Below are positions 22,589 through 36,710 of a stretch of DNA of 64,000 nt, one piece after another. Numbering within the stretch: the first letter of the stretch is position 1; each line of letters begins with the position of its first letter. Origin of the DNA: Halocaridina rubra. Taxonomy: Eukaryota; Arthropoda; Malacostraca; Decapoda; Atyidae. The stretch lies in the NCBI GenBank assembly GCA_037179515.1, contig JAXCGZ010005661.1:93501-157500 (forward strand), written 5' to 3'. The translations under genes were made by a program, and so were the position numbers. The notes beneath the pieces were generated by a model. It ran no database searches. It worked only from the letters and a program-made list of their open reading frames with translations, and was not told where the DNA came from.

Positions 22589-22828
22589 GTCATAGTTTGA
22601 AGCTTCGTAAGAAAACTTCTTTGCATGATTTAAGGAAGTACTTTTTTAGTGTAATAGTAGTTGATAATTGGAATTCACTAAGCGAGGAGGTAGTTAATGC
22701 TAACTCAATCCATAGTTTTAAGGACAAGTATGATAAGTATCACTAGGTACAAAATGGAACCGTTCAGGAGACGGGAAGATAGGAGTTTTGGTCTCTTTCC
22801 CGTAAGCACAATTAGGTAATCACACACA
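22589..22828 (+). mobile_element. CR1-like LINE copy E, 3' segment
   Basis: Resumes with the duplicated GTCATAG, finishes the ORF2 C-terminus (SLKLRKKTSLHDLRKYFFSV ... DKYDKYH, stop at 22746) and ends with one AATTAGGTAATCAC motif and a short CA run. Confidence 0.88.
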
Positions 22829-23248
<420 letters not shown>

Positions 23249-23434
23249 TTCGGTTTTACGTCACGAACTCCCTTTTCTACTAACATCTAGGACGGTTGCC
23301 TTCTTGCGAAGGACTTGTTTTGGCAATTTTAATCGTTACCCTGAGTGTATGCCCTTACTAACCTCAGTCCGAAACGGGGCGCGAACCCTTGACCTGCAGA
23401 CACAGAGTCGCGGACGCTACCATTTAGCCACGGA
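23249..23434 (-). mobile_element. tRNA-derived SINE, family S1, copy 1
   Basis: On the minus strand it begins CCGTGGCTAAATGGTAGCG (A-box-like) and carries GGGTTCGCGCCCC (B-box). A non-tRNA body follows that matches the copy at 34918-35111 along its whole length (CTGAGGTTAG; AACCGTCCTAG; CGTGAC.TAAAACCG). (TA)n lies at one end and (CT)n at the other. Confidence 0.82.
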
Positions 23435-23758
<324 letters not shown>

Positions 23759-23792
23759 ATTGTGCTGTATGCTAACAGTTTTGTGCTTATTC

Positions 23793-24149
<357 letters not shown>

Positions 24150-24603
24150 ATGCTTGTCAAAAGATAGGCAGGCATTAGCAGAATGGATGGTTAGGTTGTT
24201 GAATATATGCTTCAGGAAAGGATGGTTGCAGTTGATTGTTGGAATGCATGTACAGTTCTACTTTATAAAAGGAAAGGAGATAACTATGAATGTAGTGGCT
24301 TTAGAGGAATTAGTTTGTTGACTGTAGTTTGTAATGTAAATGGAAGAATGTTAATCGTGAGGATTAGGAATGGTACTGAGAGATTGATGGGGAAAGAACA
24401 CTGTGGGTTTAGGAGAGGAAGAGGATGTGTGGATCAGGTGTTTGTGGTAAGAGAGATGTATGAGAAGTCCTTAAAGAATGGTAGGAACACCTTTTTGGCT
24501 TCTATGGACTTAGAGAAAGCATATGACAGGGTTGTTAGAGAGCCGTTTTGGAGTGTGTTGCGACTGTATGGAATAAGTGGAAGTTTGTTGAATAGTAGAA
24601 CAT
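24150..24603 (+). pseudogene. Third LINE: RT fragment
   Basis: RT fingers and palm fragment: LLYKRKGDNYECSGFRGISL, CGFRRGRGCVDQVF and ASMDLEKAYDRV are classical RT motifs 1-3. The open frame is 24207-24629, and upstream bases from about 24155 encode the preceding EWMVRLLNICFRKG in another frame. Both ends are missing: the catalytic YADD and endonuclease are absent, and the 3' side is cut by the tail of LINE copy F. The motif style (FRGISLL) resembles RTE-like elements; the clade call is uncertain. Confidence 0.75.
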
Positions 24604-24694
24604 GTGATTACCTAATTGTGATTACCTAATTGTGTTTACGGGAAAGAGCCCAAAGCTCGTATCTTCCCGTCTCCTCATCGGTTCCATTTTATAC

Positions 24695-27515
24695 TTAGTG
24701 ATACTTATCATACATGTCCTTAAAACTATGGATTGACATAGCATTAACTACCTCCTCGCTTAGCCAATTCCAATTATCAACTACTCTTACACTGAAAAAG
24801 TATTTCCTTACATCCTGCAAACAAGTTTTCTTACGAAGCTTCAAACTATGACCTCTAGTTCTAGAGCCAGCCATATCAAAATATCGATCCCTATCCACTC
24901 TATCATAACCATGAAGGAATTTAAAGACTGTCACCATATCCCCCCTCACTCTTCTAGCTTCGAGTGATGGTAAGTCTAATTCCCTCAGCCTCTCATCATA
25001 ACTGAGATTGCGTATTTCTGGCACCAGTTTCGTGGCATGTCTTTGAACTTTTTCAAGCTTAGTTATGTGCTTTTTCAAGTGCGGATTCCAAAAGGGGGCT
25101 GCATATTCGAGTTTTGGCCTCACATAGGTTACATAAATATTTCTGAACATTTCCTTGTTCATGTGCCTGAAGGCTACCCTTACATTTGATAAGAATGCAT
25201 ATGCTGCCCTTACTATGCCATTTATATGTATTTCTGGAGACAAATCTGCCAGTATGTTTACTCCTAGATCTCTCTCATTTTCTGTCTCTTGAAGTTGTAC
25301 TCCAGCCACCGAGTAGTCAAGCTTGGGCCTTCTTGCACTTGTACCCATTCTCATTACCTTACATTTTGAAGTATTGAATTTCATTAGCCACTTTTCTGAC
25401 CACTCATGCAGATTATTTAGATCCTCCTGAAGTTCTCTACCATTGTTCTCGTTTTTTACTTTCTTCACAATCTTTGCATCATCTGCAAACATATTCATGA
25501 ATGAATTTACAGACCCTGGTAGGTCATTTACATATACAAGGAACAAAAGTGGCCCTAAAACTGAACCCTGTGGAACTCCACTACTAACTCTTCTCCATTC
25601 AGACACTGAGTGTCTTACTCTAACCCTCTGTTCCCTTCCTTCTAAGTAAATTTTTATCCATTCTAAAACATTTCCACCTATTCTAGCCATTGATTGCAGC
25701 TTCCTAATAAGTCTCCCATGTGGAACAGTGTCAAACGCTTTCTGGAAGTCTAGGAATATGCAATCTGCCCAGCCCTCTCTTTCCTGTAAGATTTGGCTTA
25801 CCTCATCATAAAATTCTAATAAGTTTGTTACTGTTGATCTACCTTCTCTGAAGCCATGTTGCCTCACTGACAAAAAGTTGAAGGATTCCAAGTGAAGAGA
25901 GATATGTTTCCTTAGTAGTTTCTCCATAACTTTGCAAACTATGCTGGTCAAAGAAACTGGAATATAGTTCAGAGCCGTATCCCTCCTTCCCTTTTTGTAG
26001 ATAGGTATCACATTTGCTTGTTTCCAGCATCTTGGAATCTCCTCCGACTCCAGTGGCTTTTTAAATATGATACTTAGTGCCACTGATATTGAGTTTGCGC
26101 ATTTTTTAAGCACATGAGGGGCTATGTCATCAGGACCTGTAGCTTTATGAACATCTAAATCCATCAGCGCTTTGCATACCTCAGTGGCTGTAAGGTTGAT
26201 GTTCTCTAATACCGGCCCTTGAGCTTCTATCACTGCAATCTGAGGGGGTGGGGTATTTTCTACTGTAAATACTGACTGAAACTCCTTGTTCAATTCTTTG
26301 CAGATCTCTTCATCCGTCTCAGTGATGCTTCCATCCTCTCTTTAGCCTTAAAACCTGTTCTTATACCTTCAGTTTTCCTCTGATAAGGCTGTGGAAAAGC
26401 TTGGGATTTTCTTTAGCCTTCCTGGTGATGTCCCTCTCATAGTCTCTCTCTGCCTCTCTTCTTTTACTTAGGTAGTCATTTGTTACTCTTTTGTAGGTTT
26501 GCCAGGCATTTATGTTTTTTCTCCTCCTATACCTTTTCCAGCATTTGTCTCTCCACTCCTTAGCTCTTTTACACCCATTATCGAACCATTTCTCTCTGGC
26601 ATGAATTACACCTACTTTGGTGACAGGTATACAGCAATCTACTATCTTCCCATATATCTCACAAAAGATGTCATACATTTCTTGTACAGATTTGTTGTAA
26701 AATAAGGTTCTCCAGTCAAGAACTGCAAAAAGCTCATTCATTTTGATGTAATCTCCTTTCGGTTAGTTTCTCCTCATGTCCTCAGTGCCTCTACTCTCAG
26801 GAAGAATATCTTCAATGATATACTCCATCAACAACACACAGTGGTCACTCTTTCCAATTGGTGGTACATACTCTATTTTTTCAATATCCAACACATTATC
26901 TGTGAACACTAGATCAAGTAGTGATGGCTCATCCCCACCCCTGGCCCTTGTTGGTTCCATTATATGTTGGTGTAGGATATTCCCTTGTACGCAATCTAGG
27001 AATCTTGCCCCGAATGAGTCCTCACCACTGTGTGGGTCAAGATTTATCCAATCTATCTCTTTATAACTAAGGTCTCCCATAATCAAAATCCTACATTTTC
27101 TCTCCCGTGCCATGTTAACAACTGAGTTTATGACTTCAGTAGTACCTATATGACTCTCCTCATGAACTTCAAGCCTATTTTGGTTCCTTGGTGGGTTGTA
27201 TACAACAGTCATTATAATGCTCTCTGACCCAGTATTTATGCGAGCAACAAGAAATTCCTTGAACTCACTTTCTATAGCCAAGTTTATTTCTTCAACTTGA
27301 ATCCTTTCACTTATGAGCAGTGCTATCCCTCAAACAGTCCTCTCAGATCTTTCAACCCTTAGTATTCTGAATCCCTTAGGAAAAACTGTGACACTGTTTA
27401 TGTCCTCACTCAACTTAGTCTCTGTAATTGCTACTATATCTGCCTTACTGTTGTGAATCCTATCTTTTAATTCTACTGCCTTACCAGCTAATCCATCAGC
27501 ATTTGTGTATAACAA
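24695..27515 (-). pseudogene. ORF2 of LINE copy F, broken
   Basis: Endonuclease-RT reading frame in four pieces. An early stop near 27329 results from TGG-GG changes after RSERT. A second stop lies near 26762 (Tyr to TAA) and a third near 26360 (Lys to TAA). A 2-bp deletion near 26339 shifts the frame into the last long piece (26293-24695), which is open for 532 codons and retains RT motifs including FADD. Few lesions relative to length indicate a recently dead copy. Confidence 0.9.
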
Positions 27516-27517
27516 TC

Positions 27518-28597
27518 TTAATGAGGCCCCATCCCCTGATCTTCTGTCATTATCTTCTTTATCTCCCCTTTGTCTGGAAGAACTCTGTAATGGAAATTTT
27601 TCTTCTCTTCTTCATTTCTTTCATCATTTAACCTTCTTGCCTCTTGCAACAAGTTTTTGATCTTTCTCATCTCTTCCTGTGTTCTGTATCGTCTAATGAA
27701 CACTTCTTTGAATTCTTGAAGGTCTTTTAGACTTTTTTTTCTCAACAATATTTCCCTACATGTTTCCCCTCTCTCAAAGGTTACTTTTGTTGGTCTCGGC
27801 TTTCCTTCCCTCGAATATTTACCTAGTTGGTGTATGTTTACAATATGCTCAGGACCACATACTACTCCAAGCTTTCTTATTAGGTCTACAACCCTAGCTT
27901 TATTTTCTTCAAGTCTCCCCTGCCATGTTGGCTTCTGGGATTCGCTTATGCCTGAGATTACCACTGTCTTCTCCTTATCAAGTGCCTGTCTGATGAGTGG
28001 GTTTGCCCTTTCCATCACAACGTCTTTCATTTTTTCGATTACTGTCTCTTTATAGTCAACTGTTTGTATGTTTTCCAGTGCCACCACCTTTACAGCCTCT
28101 TTTACTGCCACATTCCCCTTTAGTGCATCAGCAAAGGAAGTTTTCATGGCATCATTTTCCATATTCAGCTCCTGGAACTCTTTTCTGAACTGTTCAATGT
28201 TTTCCTTAATCTGGACATTCCAAGCAGCAATCTCGTCTCTCTCAGAAGAGAGCAGTGAACTAATATCTAATTCATTTAGGTTGTCATTCAGCTGTTTGTT
28301 TTTATCTTCTTGTTTAGAAATTCTAGATTCTAGTTGACTCTTTTCCCCTTCCAGCTTCTTTATTCTTTTTTCTAGTTCCTTTCTCTCCTGCCCTTGTGCT
28401 TTATTTGCTTCCTCCAAAGATCTTATTTGCTCTCTGAGTGTTTCATTCTCTTTCATTTCTCCATCCATATTCCGAATTTTTTCATCAAGGCTTATAACCA
28501 TTGTCTCTAAATTCTTGATTTTCTGTTTAAGTCTCCTAATGGCTACCCCTCCTACCGACCCATGGATGGAGGAGGTTTGGGACAGAGATGGCCTCAT
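27518..28597 (-). CDS. ORF1 protein of LINE copy F, intact
   Basis: 359 codons from ATG at 28597. The product should be the RNA-binding chaperone of the LINE particle. Residues about 20-115 form a heptad-rich coiled coil (KLEGEKSQLESRISKQEDKN). Residues about 205-320 resemble the RRM-type domain of L1/CR1 ORF1 proteins (KTVVISGI; VVDLIRKLGVV; HQLGK; GKPRPTKVTF). No CCHC knuckle is seen. The stop lies three bases before the first in-frame codon of the ORF2 piece, but ORF2's open frame overlaps ORF1's end in the -1 frame. It is almost identical to copy M ORF1. Confidence 0.88.
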   Translation of the reverse strand: MRPSLSQTSSIHGSVGGVAIRRLKQKIKNLETMVISLDEKIRNMDGEMKENETLREQIRSLEEANKAQGQERKELEKRIKKLEGEKSQLESRISKQEDKNKQLNDNLNELDISSLLSSERDEIAAWNVQIKENIEQFRKEFQELNMENDAMKTSFADALKGNVAVKEAVKVVALENIQTVDYKETVIEKMKDVVMERANPLIRQALDKEKTVVISGISESQKPTWQGRLEENKARVVDLIRKLGVVCGPEHIVNIHQLGKYSREGKPRPTKVTFERGETCREILLRKKSLKDLQEFKEVFIRRYRTQEEMRKIKNLLQEARRLNDERNEEEKKNFHYRVLPDKGEIKKIMTEDQGMGPH

Positions 28598-29503
28598 TTT
28601 TATGTTCTCCCTCTCACAGACTATAGAAAGAAGAAGAGAAAGAGGAAAAAAAAAGAGAAAAACTTTTATTTAAGCTTCACACAGAAGTTTTATATTGCCA
28701 TATAAGTGCTATTTAGTGACTCAATTTATCTCTTTTCTGGTAACACACATCTTAACTTAAAAACTTGACCATGGTAATTTAAGGATAAAAAGAAAAAGAA
28801 AAAATGCAACAAAACAAAACTCAAACCTGAAGGAAAATTCGAATTTGTGTCTAAGGAGGCACCCACCTGTTTCTGCTATATATTCTTCCTAACTGATAAA
28901 CTCACTTGCTAACCAAGATATGTTATCACAGGATTAGACTTTACATTTAACTCAATATATATACAAAATAAAGCAAATAGTAAAAGAGAAAGCTAATAGA
29001 AAAGCAAAAAAATGAAGAAAATAAGACAGCTGTACTACTTGGCAACTTAACTCAGTATTGTTGACAGATGGATATTTGTTTTTTTTTTTATTATTCAATT
29101 ATTTCGTGTATCAAACTAACTAACAAGTTAATATAAATGGGAAGGATACTGATTTTAACAATATATGGAACCACAGGATCAGGTAAACGGCTTAAGAGCT
29201 TTCCCCAGTTTACACAAAAAATTAGGTAATGTGATGTGATGTGATGGCTTCACCTCTGGCAACTCTTCTAAATTTCCTTCAAGGCAGAACTGGACAGCAG
29301 CTTCTCTCTCCCCTCACGAAAATGTTCTCAATTTTTTTCCTTTAATATTTTGGACAGTCTCGTCATACAACAAATATAAGTTTTGTACTCACAATACTCT
29401 GCAGGATTTCAGATTTATGGAAATTATGGTAAAGTTTTCCACTAAGCACTTAGTCACTCAAAAACACAAGTAAAAATTTAAGAGAAGCAGTTGTGTGGCC
29501 CAC

Positions 29504-29516
29504 GTGTGTGTGTGTG
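29504..29516. repeat. Short (TG)n joining LINE copies F and G
   Basis: GTGTGTGTGTG between the 5' end of F and the 3' terminal motif of G on the minus strand: F inserted in G's CA tail, or both in one CA tract. Confidence 0.9.
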
Positions 29517-29595
29517 ATTACCTAATTGTGATTACCTAATTGTGTTTACGGGAAAGAGCCCAAAGCTCGTATCTTCCCGTCTCCTCATCGGTTCC

Positions 29596-32427
29596 ATTTT
29601 ATACTTAGTCATACTTATCATACCTGTCCTTAAAACTATGGATTGAGATAGCATTAACTACCTCCTCGCTTAGTCAATTCCAATTATCAACTACTCTTAC
29701 ACTGAAAAAGTATTTCCTTACATCCTGCAAACAAGATTTCTTACCAAGCTTCAAACTATGACCTCTAGTTCTAGAGCCAGCCATATCAAAATATCGATCC
29801 CTATCCACTCTATCATAACCATGAAGGAATTTAAAGACTGTCACCATATCCCCCCTCACTCTTCTAGCTTCGAGTGATGGTAAGTTTAATTCCCTCAGCC
29901 TCTCATCATAACTGAGATTGCGTATTTCTGGCACCAGTTTCGTGGCATGTCTTTGAACTTTTTCAAACTTAGCTATGTGCTTTTTCAAGTGCGGATTCCA
30001 AAAGGGGGCTGCATATTCGAGTTTTGGCCTCACATAGGTTACATAAATATTTCTGAACATTTCCTTGTCCCTGTGCCTGAAGGCTACAGTTACATTTGAT
30101 AAGAATGCATATGCTGCCCTTACTATGCCATTTATATGTATTTCTGGAGACAAATCTGCCAGTATGTTTACTCCTAGATCTCTCTCATTTTCTGTCTCTT
30201 GAAGTTGTACTCCAGCCACCGAGTAGTCAAGCTTGGGCCTTCTTGCACTTGTACCCATTCTCATTACCTTACATTTTGAAGTATTGAATTTCATTAGCCA
30301 CTTTTCTGACCACTCATGCAGATTATTTAGATCCTCCTGAAGTTCTCTACCATTGTTCTCGATTTTTACTTTCTTCACAATCATTGCATCATCTGCAAAC
30401 ATATTCATGAATGAATTTACAGACTCTGGTAGGTCATTTACATATACAAGGAACAAAAGTGGCCCTAAAACTGAACCCTGTGGAACTCCACTACTAACTC
30501 TTCTCCATTCAGACACTGAGTGTCTTACTCTAACCCTCTGTTCCCTTCCTTCTAAGTAAGTTTTTATCCATTAAAAAACATTTCCACCTATTTTAGCCAT
30601 TGATTGCAGCTTCCTAATAAGTCTCCTATGTGGAACAGTGTCAAACGCTTTCTGGAAGTCTAGGAATATGCAATCTGCCCAGCCCTCTCTTTCCTGTAAG
30701 ATTTGGCTTACCTCATCATAAAATTCTAATAAGTTTGTTACTGTTGATCTACCTTCTCTGAAGCCATGTTGCCTCACTGACAAAAAGTTGAAGGATTCCA
30801 AGTGAAGAGAGATATGTTTCCTTAGTAGTTTCTCCATAACTTTGCAAACTATGCTGGTCAAGGAAACTGGTCTATAGTTCAGATCCATATCCCTCCTTCC
30901 CTTTTTGAAGATAGGTATCACATTTGCTTGTTTCCAGCATCTTGGAATCTCCTCCGACTCCAGTGACTCCTTAAATATGATACTTAGTGCCACTGATATT
31001 GTGTTTGCGCATTTTTTAAGCACATGAGGGGATATGTCATCAGGACCTGTAGCTTTATGAACATCTAAATCCATCAGCGCTTTGCATACCTCTGTGGCTG
31101 TAAGGTTGATGTTCTCTAATCCCGGCCCTTGAGCTTCTATCACTGCAATCTGAGGGGGTGGGGTATTTTCTACTGTAAATACTGACTGAAACTCCTTGTT
31201 CAATTCTTTGCAGATCTCTTCATCCGTCTCAGTGATGCTTCCATCCGCTCTCTTTAGCCTTAAAACCTGTTCTTTTACCTTCAGTTTTCCTCTGATAAAG
31301 CTGTGGAAAAGCTTGGGATTTTCTTTGGCCTTCCTGGTGATGTCCCTCTCATAGTCTCTCTCTGCCTCTATCCTTTTACTTAAGTAGTCATTTCTTGCTC
31401 TTTTGTAGGTTTGCCAGGCATTTATGTTTTTTCTCCTCCTATACCTTTTCCAGCATTTGTCTCTCCACTCCTTAGCTCTTTTACACCCATTATCGAACCA
31501 TTTCTCTCTGGCATGAATTACACCTACTTTGGTGACAGGTATGCAGCAATCTACTATCTTCCCATATTTCTCACAAAAGATGTCATACCTTTCCTGTACA
31601 GATTTGTTGTAAAATAAGGTTCTCCAGTCAAGAACTGCAAAAAGCTCATTCATTTTGATGTAATCTCCTTTCGGATAGTTCCTCATCATGTCCTCAGTGC
31701 CTCTACTCTCAGGAAGAATATCTTCAATGATATACTCCATCAACAACATACAGTGGTCACTCTTTCCAATTGGTGGTACATACTCAATATTTTCAATATC
31801 CAACACATTATCTGTGAACACTAGATCAAGTAGTGATGGCTCATCCCCACCCTTGGCCCTTGTTGGTTCCATTACATGTTGGTGTAGGAAATTCCCTTGT
31901 ACGCAATCTAGAAATCTTGCCCCGAATGAGTCCTCACCACTGTGTGGGTCAAGATTTATCCAATCTATCTCTTTATGATTAAAGTCTCCCATAATCAAAA
32001 TCCTACATTTTTTTTCCCGTGCCATGTTAACAACTGAGTTTATGACTTCAATAGTACCTATATGACTTTCCTCTTAAACTTCAAGCCTATTTTGGTTCCT
32101 TGGTGGGTTGTATACAACAGTTCTTATAATGCTCTCTGACCCAGTATTTATGCGAGCAACAAGAAATTCCTTGAACTCACTTTCTATAGCCAAGTTTATT
32201 TCTTCAACTTGAATCCTTTCACTTATGAGCAGTGCTATCCCTCCACCAGTCCTCTCAGATCTTTCAACCCTTAGTATTCTGAAGCCCTTAGGAAAAACTG
32301 TGACACTGTTTATGTCCTCACTCAACTTAGTCTCTGTAATTGCTACTATATCTGCCTTACTGTTGTGAATCCTATCTTTTAATTCTACTGCCTTACCAGC
32401 TAATCTATCAGCATTTGTGTATAACAA
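29596..32427 (-). pseudogene. ORF2 of LINE copy G, three nonsense codons
   Basis: Endonuclease-RT frame broken only by stops: near 32073 (Glu to TAA in the endonuclease), near 30570 (a G-to-A-type change giving TAA after GGNVF) and near 29673 (Trp to TGA twelve residues after YFFSV). The pieces 32427-32074, 32025-30571 and 30516-29674 are otherwise in register. RT box FADD and endonuclease GKSDHC are retained. Confidence 0.88.
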
Positions 32428-32429
32428 TC

Positions 32430-32663
32430 TTAATGAGGCCCCATCTCCTGATCTTCTGTCATTATCTTCTTTATCTCCCCTTTGTCTGGAAGAACTCTGA
32501 AATGAAAATTTTTCTTCTCTTCTTCATTTCTTTCCTCATTTAACCTTCTTGCCTCTTGCAACAAGTTTTTGATCTTTCCCATCTCTTCCTGTGTTCTGTA
32601 TCGTCTAATGAACACTTCTTTGAATTCTTGAAGGTCTTTTAGACTTTTTTTTCTCAACAATAG
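32430..32663 (-). pseudogene. ORF1 3' fragment of LINE copy G
   Basis: The last 76 codons of ORF1 ([20 protein letters not shown] to the stop). The rest is missing through 5' truncation. The A AAT TTT motif before the ORF1/ORF2 junction is preserved. Confidence 0.85.
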
Positions 32664-33003
<340 letters not shown>

Positions 33004-33232
33004 TGGCCAGATTTCTTAAACAGTGTAGACCTAGGATACCATATTGTTAGTTAGCAAGACACACAACTGGATTTTATAAACGAATCTGACGTGGTTCTGT
33101 GTATGGCTGGATCCCGTACGGGATCCTAGCCAAACACAGAACCACGTCAGATTAGTTTATGAAATCCATTTGTGTGTCTAGCTAGCTAACAATATGGTAT
33201 CCTAGGTTTACACTATTTAAGAAATCGGGCCA
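33004..33232. mobile_element. Palindromic foldback element P2 (229 bp)
   Basis: Ends TGGCCAGATTTCTTAAA and its inverse TTTAAGAAATCGGGCCA. Two arms of about 113 bp are roughly 90% identical and meet at the perfect palindrome GGATCCCGTACGGGATCC (centre about 33118). The structure could fold into one long hairpin. It is non-coding and probably a MITE or foldback transposon. I found no clear target duplication. Confidence 0.8.
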
Positions 33233-33849
<617 letters not shown>

Positions 33850-33934
33850 AAAAGTCTTCAAGGATCAAAGAGAGAAGTCGTCTTAAGGCTAATGTTGTAC
33901 TCTAAACAGCAAATGTTATGAAGCAGTATTGTTC

Positions 33935-34165
33935 CCTGCAAGCCTTCTGGCTAGTACAGTGGTAACGCGCTGGCCTCGCATTCGCGGGGTCGACGGATCG
34001 AGCCTCGTCCAGGCAAGAAAGTTCAAGCTGTTTACTGTGGAGGTTACTGCTGTGCCTGGGTACCGCAGTGGGGGTTGGGGCCTGTGCCGGCTGGCGACCA
34101 CCCTATGGGTCCTCCATGACCCGGTCCACCCATCCGTGGGTGGAGAATCTAAAACAACAAAACAT
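33935..34165 (+). mobile_element. tRNA-derived SINE, family S2
   Basis: The head resembles a tRNA: TGGCTAGTACAGTGGTAACG (A-box region) followed about 45 bp later by GGATCGAGCCT (B-box, 33995-34005). A roughly 150-bp unrelated body ends in GGAGAATCTAAAACAACAAAAC. The sequence differs from family S1. Only one copy is seen here, so the SINE call rests on the two internal promoter boxes and the A-rich end. Confidence 0.65.
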
Positions 34166-34552
<387 letters not shown>

Positions 34553-34604
34553 ATTCAATTATTTGTTTTTATATTTTCATTGGACAGATGGCGCAAAGTA
34601 TTTC

Positions 34605-34823
<219 letters not shown>

Positions 34824-34832
34824 TATATATAT

Positions 34833-34917
<85 letters not shown>
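34824..34917. repeat. (TA)n microsatellite
   Basis: About 90 bp of TA repeats running directly into the SINE's 5' end. Confidence 0.95.
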
Positions 34918-34920
<3 letters not shown>

Positions 34921-35111
34921 CGTGGCTCAAGCGGTAGCATCCGCGACTCTGAGGCGTCAGGTCGAGGGTTCGCGCCCCGTCACGGTCTGAGGTTAGCAAG
35001 GGCATGCACTCAGTGTAACGATTACATCTGCCAAAAAAGTCCTTCTCGAGAAGACAACCGTCCTAGCCCTTGGTAGAAAGAAAAAGGAGTCCGTGACTTA
35101 AAACCGGAACA
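34918..35111 (+). mobile_element. tRNA-derived SINE, family S1, copy 2
   Basis: The head CCGTGGCTCAAGCGGTAGCA with GGGTTCGCGCCCCG and a closing CACGG forms a plausible tRNA-like unit of about 67 bp (5' CCGTG pairs with 3' CACGG). The body matches the minus-strand copy at 23249-23434. The two tRNA promoter boxes imply RNA polymerase III transcription. No separate functional tRNA is claimed. Confidence 0.83.
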
Positions 35112-35147
35112 AATATATATCCATCCATCTATATACCAAAGCCATAT

Positions 35148-35292
35148 TCCCCCTTATAAGGAGGATGGCTGAGTCAAAGAAAACACTTTGATTTTTTGTA
35201 GGAATGAAATACAGAGGAGGGGATTTCCAGCCCCTTCGCTCCGCCCCATTTAGTCGACTTTTACGACGCGCAGGGAAACATGGAGAAAGCAT
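35148..35292 (-). mobile_element. Short dispersed repeat R1, copy 1
   Basis: The minus-strand sequence GTCGTAAAAGTCGACTAAAT then GGGGCGGAGCGAAGGGGCTG and ATCCCCTCCTCTGTATTT recurs at about 63417-63515. Its other end (TTTGACTCAGCC ... CTTATAAGGGG) recurs at 41002-41031. It looks like an old SINE or similar non-coding repeat. Confidence 0.6.
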
Positions 35293-35295
35293 TCT

Positions 35296-35297
<2 letters not shown>

Positions 35298-35385
<88 letters not shown>
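35298..35385. repeat. (TA)n microsatellite hosting the second LTR element
   Basis: TA repeats end exactly at the left LTR. TA repeats resume immediately after the right LTR at 42600, consistent with insertion into one TA tract. Confidence 0.9.
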
Positions 35386-35388
<3 letters not shown>

Positions 35389-36089
35389 CGTAGGGATTTT
35401 ATTATTATCCCACCGAGTGTCACCACTGACGTAGGGATTTTATTATTATCCCACCGAGTGTCACCACTGACGTAGGGATTTTCCTCCTACGTATTTATAC
35501 TTATAATTATTAGTACCTGACGGGTACAAGGTAAGAATGGACACGCAGTGAATCCTTTGCTTATATTTATTCTAGAGTACAACACAACTTCGACGCCTCA
35601 ATGCCCCCACCCTATGACTATCACAATCTATGATCTATTCGTGCCCCTGGCAAAGTTCTAACTAACTGTCTCTGCCCTGGGTGGCTCTTTAAATACCCCC
35701 AGGGGCAGGGCGTGGCTTAACATCCAATTCTCCAATGAAATCAGTGAGATCTAGTCCAGCTAATCAACGCCAGGTTCAAAGTGGAATCCCTCCTACTTCC
35801 GGGGAGGAGTTATTGGGCATCTCTCCAGGGCAGGTACCTGCGTACGAAACACTTGCTTATGTTTCTTGTGGTTTAGGAAATGGCTAACTTCCTGGCCTTT
35901 CCTGCCCTTCTCGATGCCAGATCCTAAGTCTCACGGTTCCGGTCATATATCTCCTTGACACTTTCTACAAACATTGTAATAAAATATCTGTGCCCTCGAC
36001 CAACCGTTACCCCTCAAGATCTGTTACAAGTTTCAGATTCTGGCTTCAGCATGACGGACTGGCTTCAGCATGACGGAAGTCATACGACA
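35386..36089 (-). repeat. 3' LTR of second LTR element
   Basis: 704 bp: two identical 41-bp units (starting 35386 and 35427) then a 622-bp core (35468-36089). A TATTTAAA box lies on the element's sense strand at 35695-35688. Confidence 0.88.
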
Positions 36090-36099
36090 TCCCTCCCAA
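36090..36099 (-). promoter_or_regulatory. Polypurine tract of second LTR element
   Basis: In minus sense TTGGGAGGGA directly precedes the TGTCG start of the 3' LTR: a good plus-strand primer, and the main evidence for orientation. Confidence 0.7.
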
Positions 36100-36710
36100 C
36101 CAAAACTGAAATATCTCTTATTTCAGTCGAAGCATGGGCTAATTTTCCGGGAGCTCTTGGACATATCCTAGCTAACATTAGTTTACAATAGAAATGGGGC
36201 CGAATTATTTAAGCTATTTTCTAAGAATGCCTATACAAATTACACAAACATAACATATATAGAGTACTTTTACAGACAACTAGAGCATGCAGGGTCTATT
36301 TCCTTGTTGGAAATCTGAAATACAAACATATTCTTATATTTAAACAACATAATTCCAGTGTGAAACTAATATTAAACATTAATTAAGATCAAAAAGTCAG
36401 TTTAAATCAAAACATTAATTCATCTACTTCTCTCGTTTCTTTAAAAGACAAAATCGAGTTAATTACAGTAGAATTATGACTCATTTAGAACATTAGCAAA
36501 CAATTAAGTAGTGTATTAGCATGTATAAACATGTAAAATGCAATAGACCATAACATCAACAGTAATTTCTATAAGAGACCTTACCTTCATAAATTCTATT
36601 CCTATCATTATTAGAGGCATTGATTTGTCTTAAAATTAAGCCTTAAAAACTACTCCTGAAACAAAACATGTGTTACTTTCATATTATATTACTATTCAGA
36701 GACCAATGGA
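36100..36710. other. Internal non-coding DNA of second LTR element
   Basis: AT-rich, with no ORF and no recognised motif. Confidence 0.5.

Larger units (their letters stand above)
24604..29503 (-). mobile_element. CR1-like LINE copy F, full length (4.9 kb)
   Basis: Minus-strand full-length copy. Its 3' end (24604) carries two 14-bp terminal motifs and sits in the third LINE fragment. Its 5' end (about 29503) abuts the (CA)n tail of copy G. The 5' UTR is about 0.9 kb (29503-28598), followed by intact ORF1 and a damaged ORF2. Its 5' UTR aligns with copy M from near the first bases (TCTTAAATTTTTAC), so both ends are probably genuine. Confidence 0.93.
29515..32663 (-). mobile_element. CR1-like LINE copy G, 5'-truncated in ORF1
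   Basis: Minus-strand copy ending (3' side) in two terminal motifs plus CA repeat at 29515. The 5' end is truncated at 32663 within ORF1 (after the RKKSLKDLQ coding stretch), where unrelated sequence begins. It contains the last 76 codons of ORF1 and all of ORF2. Confidence 0.92.

Noticed and set aside
25186..25649. Antisense 63-68 codon frames repeated in every CR1-like copy (for example 25186-25377, 30096-30287, 54014-54220)
   Set aside because: They lie opposite conserved ORF2 coding sequence and recur only because the copies are similar. No independent coding signal.
34918..34985. Functional tRNA gene
   Set aside because: The tRNA-like head is followed by a body shared with a second copy, and the anticodon arm pairs poorly, so a SINE is the better explanation.
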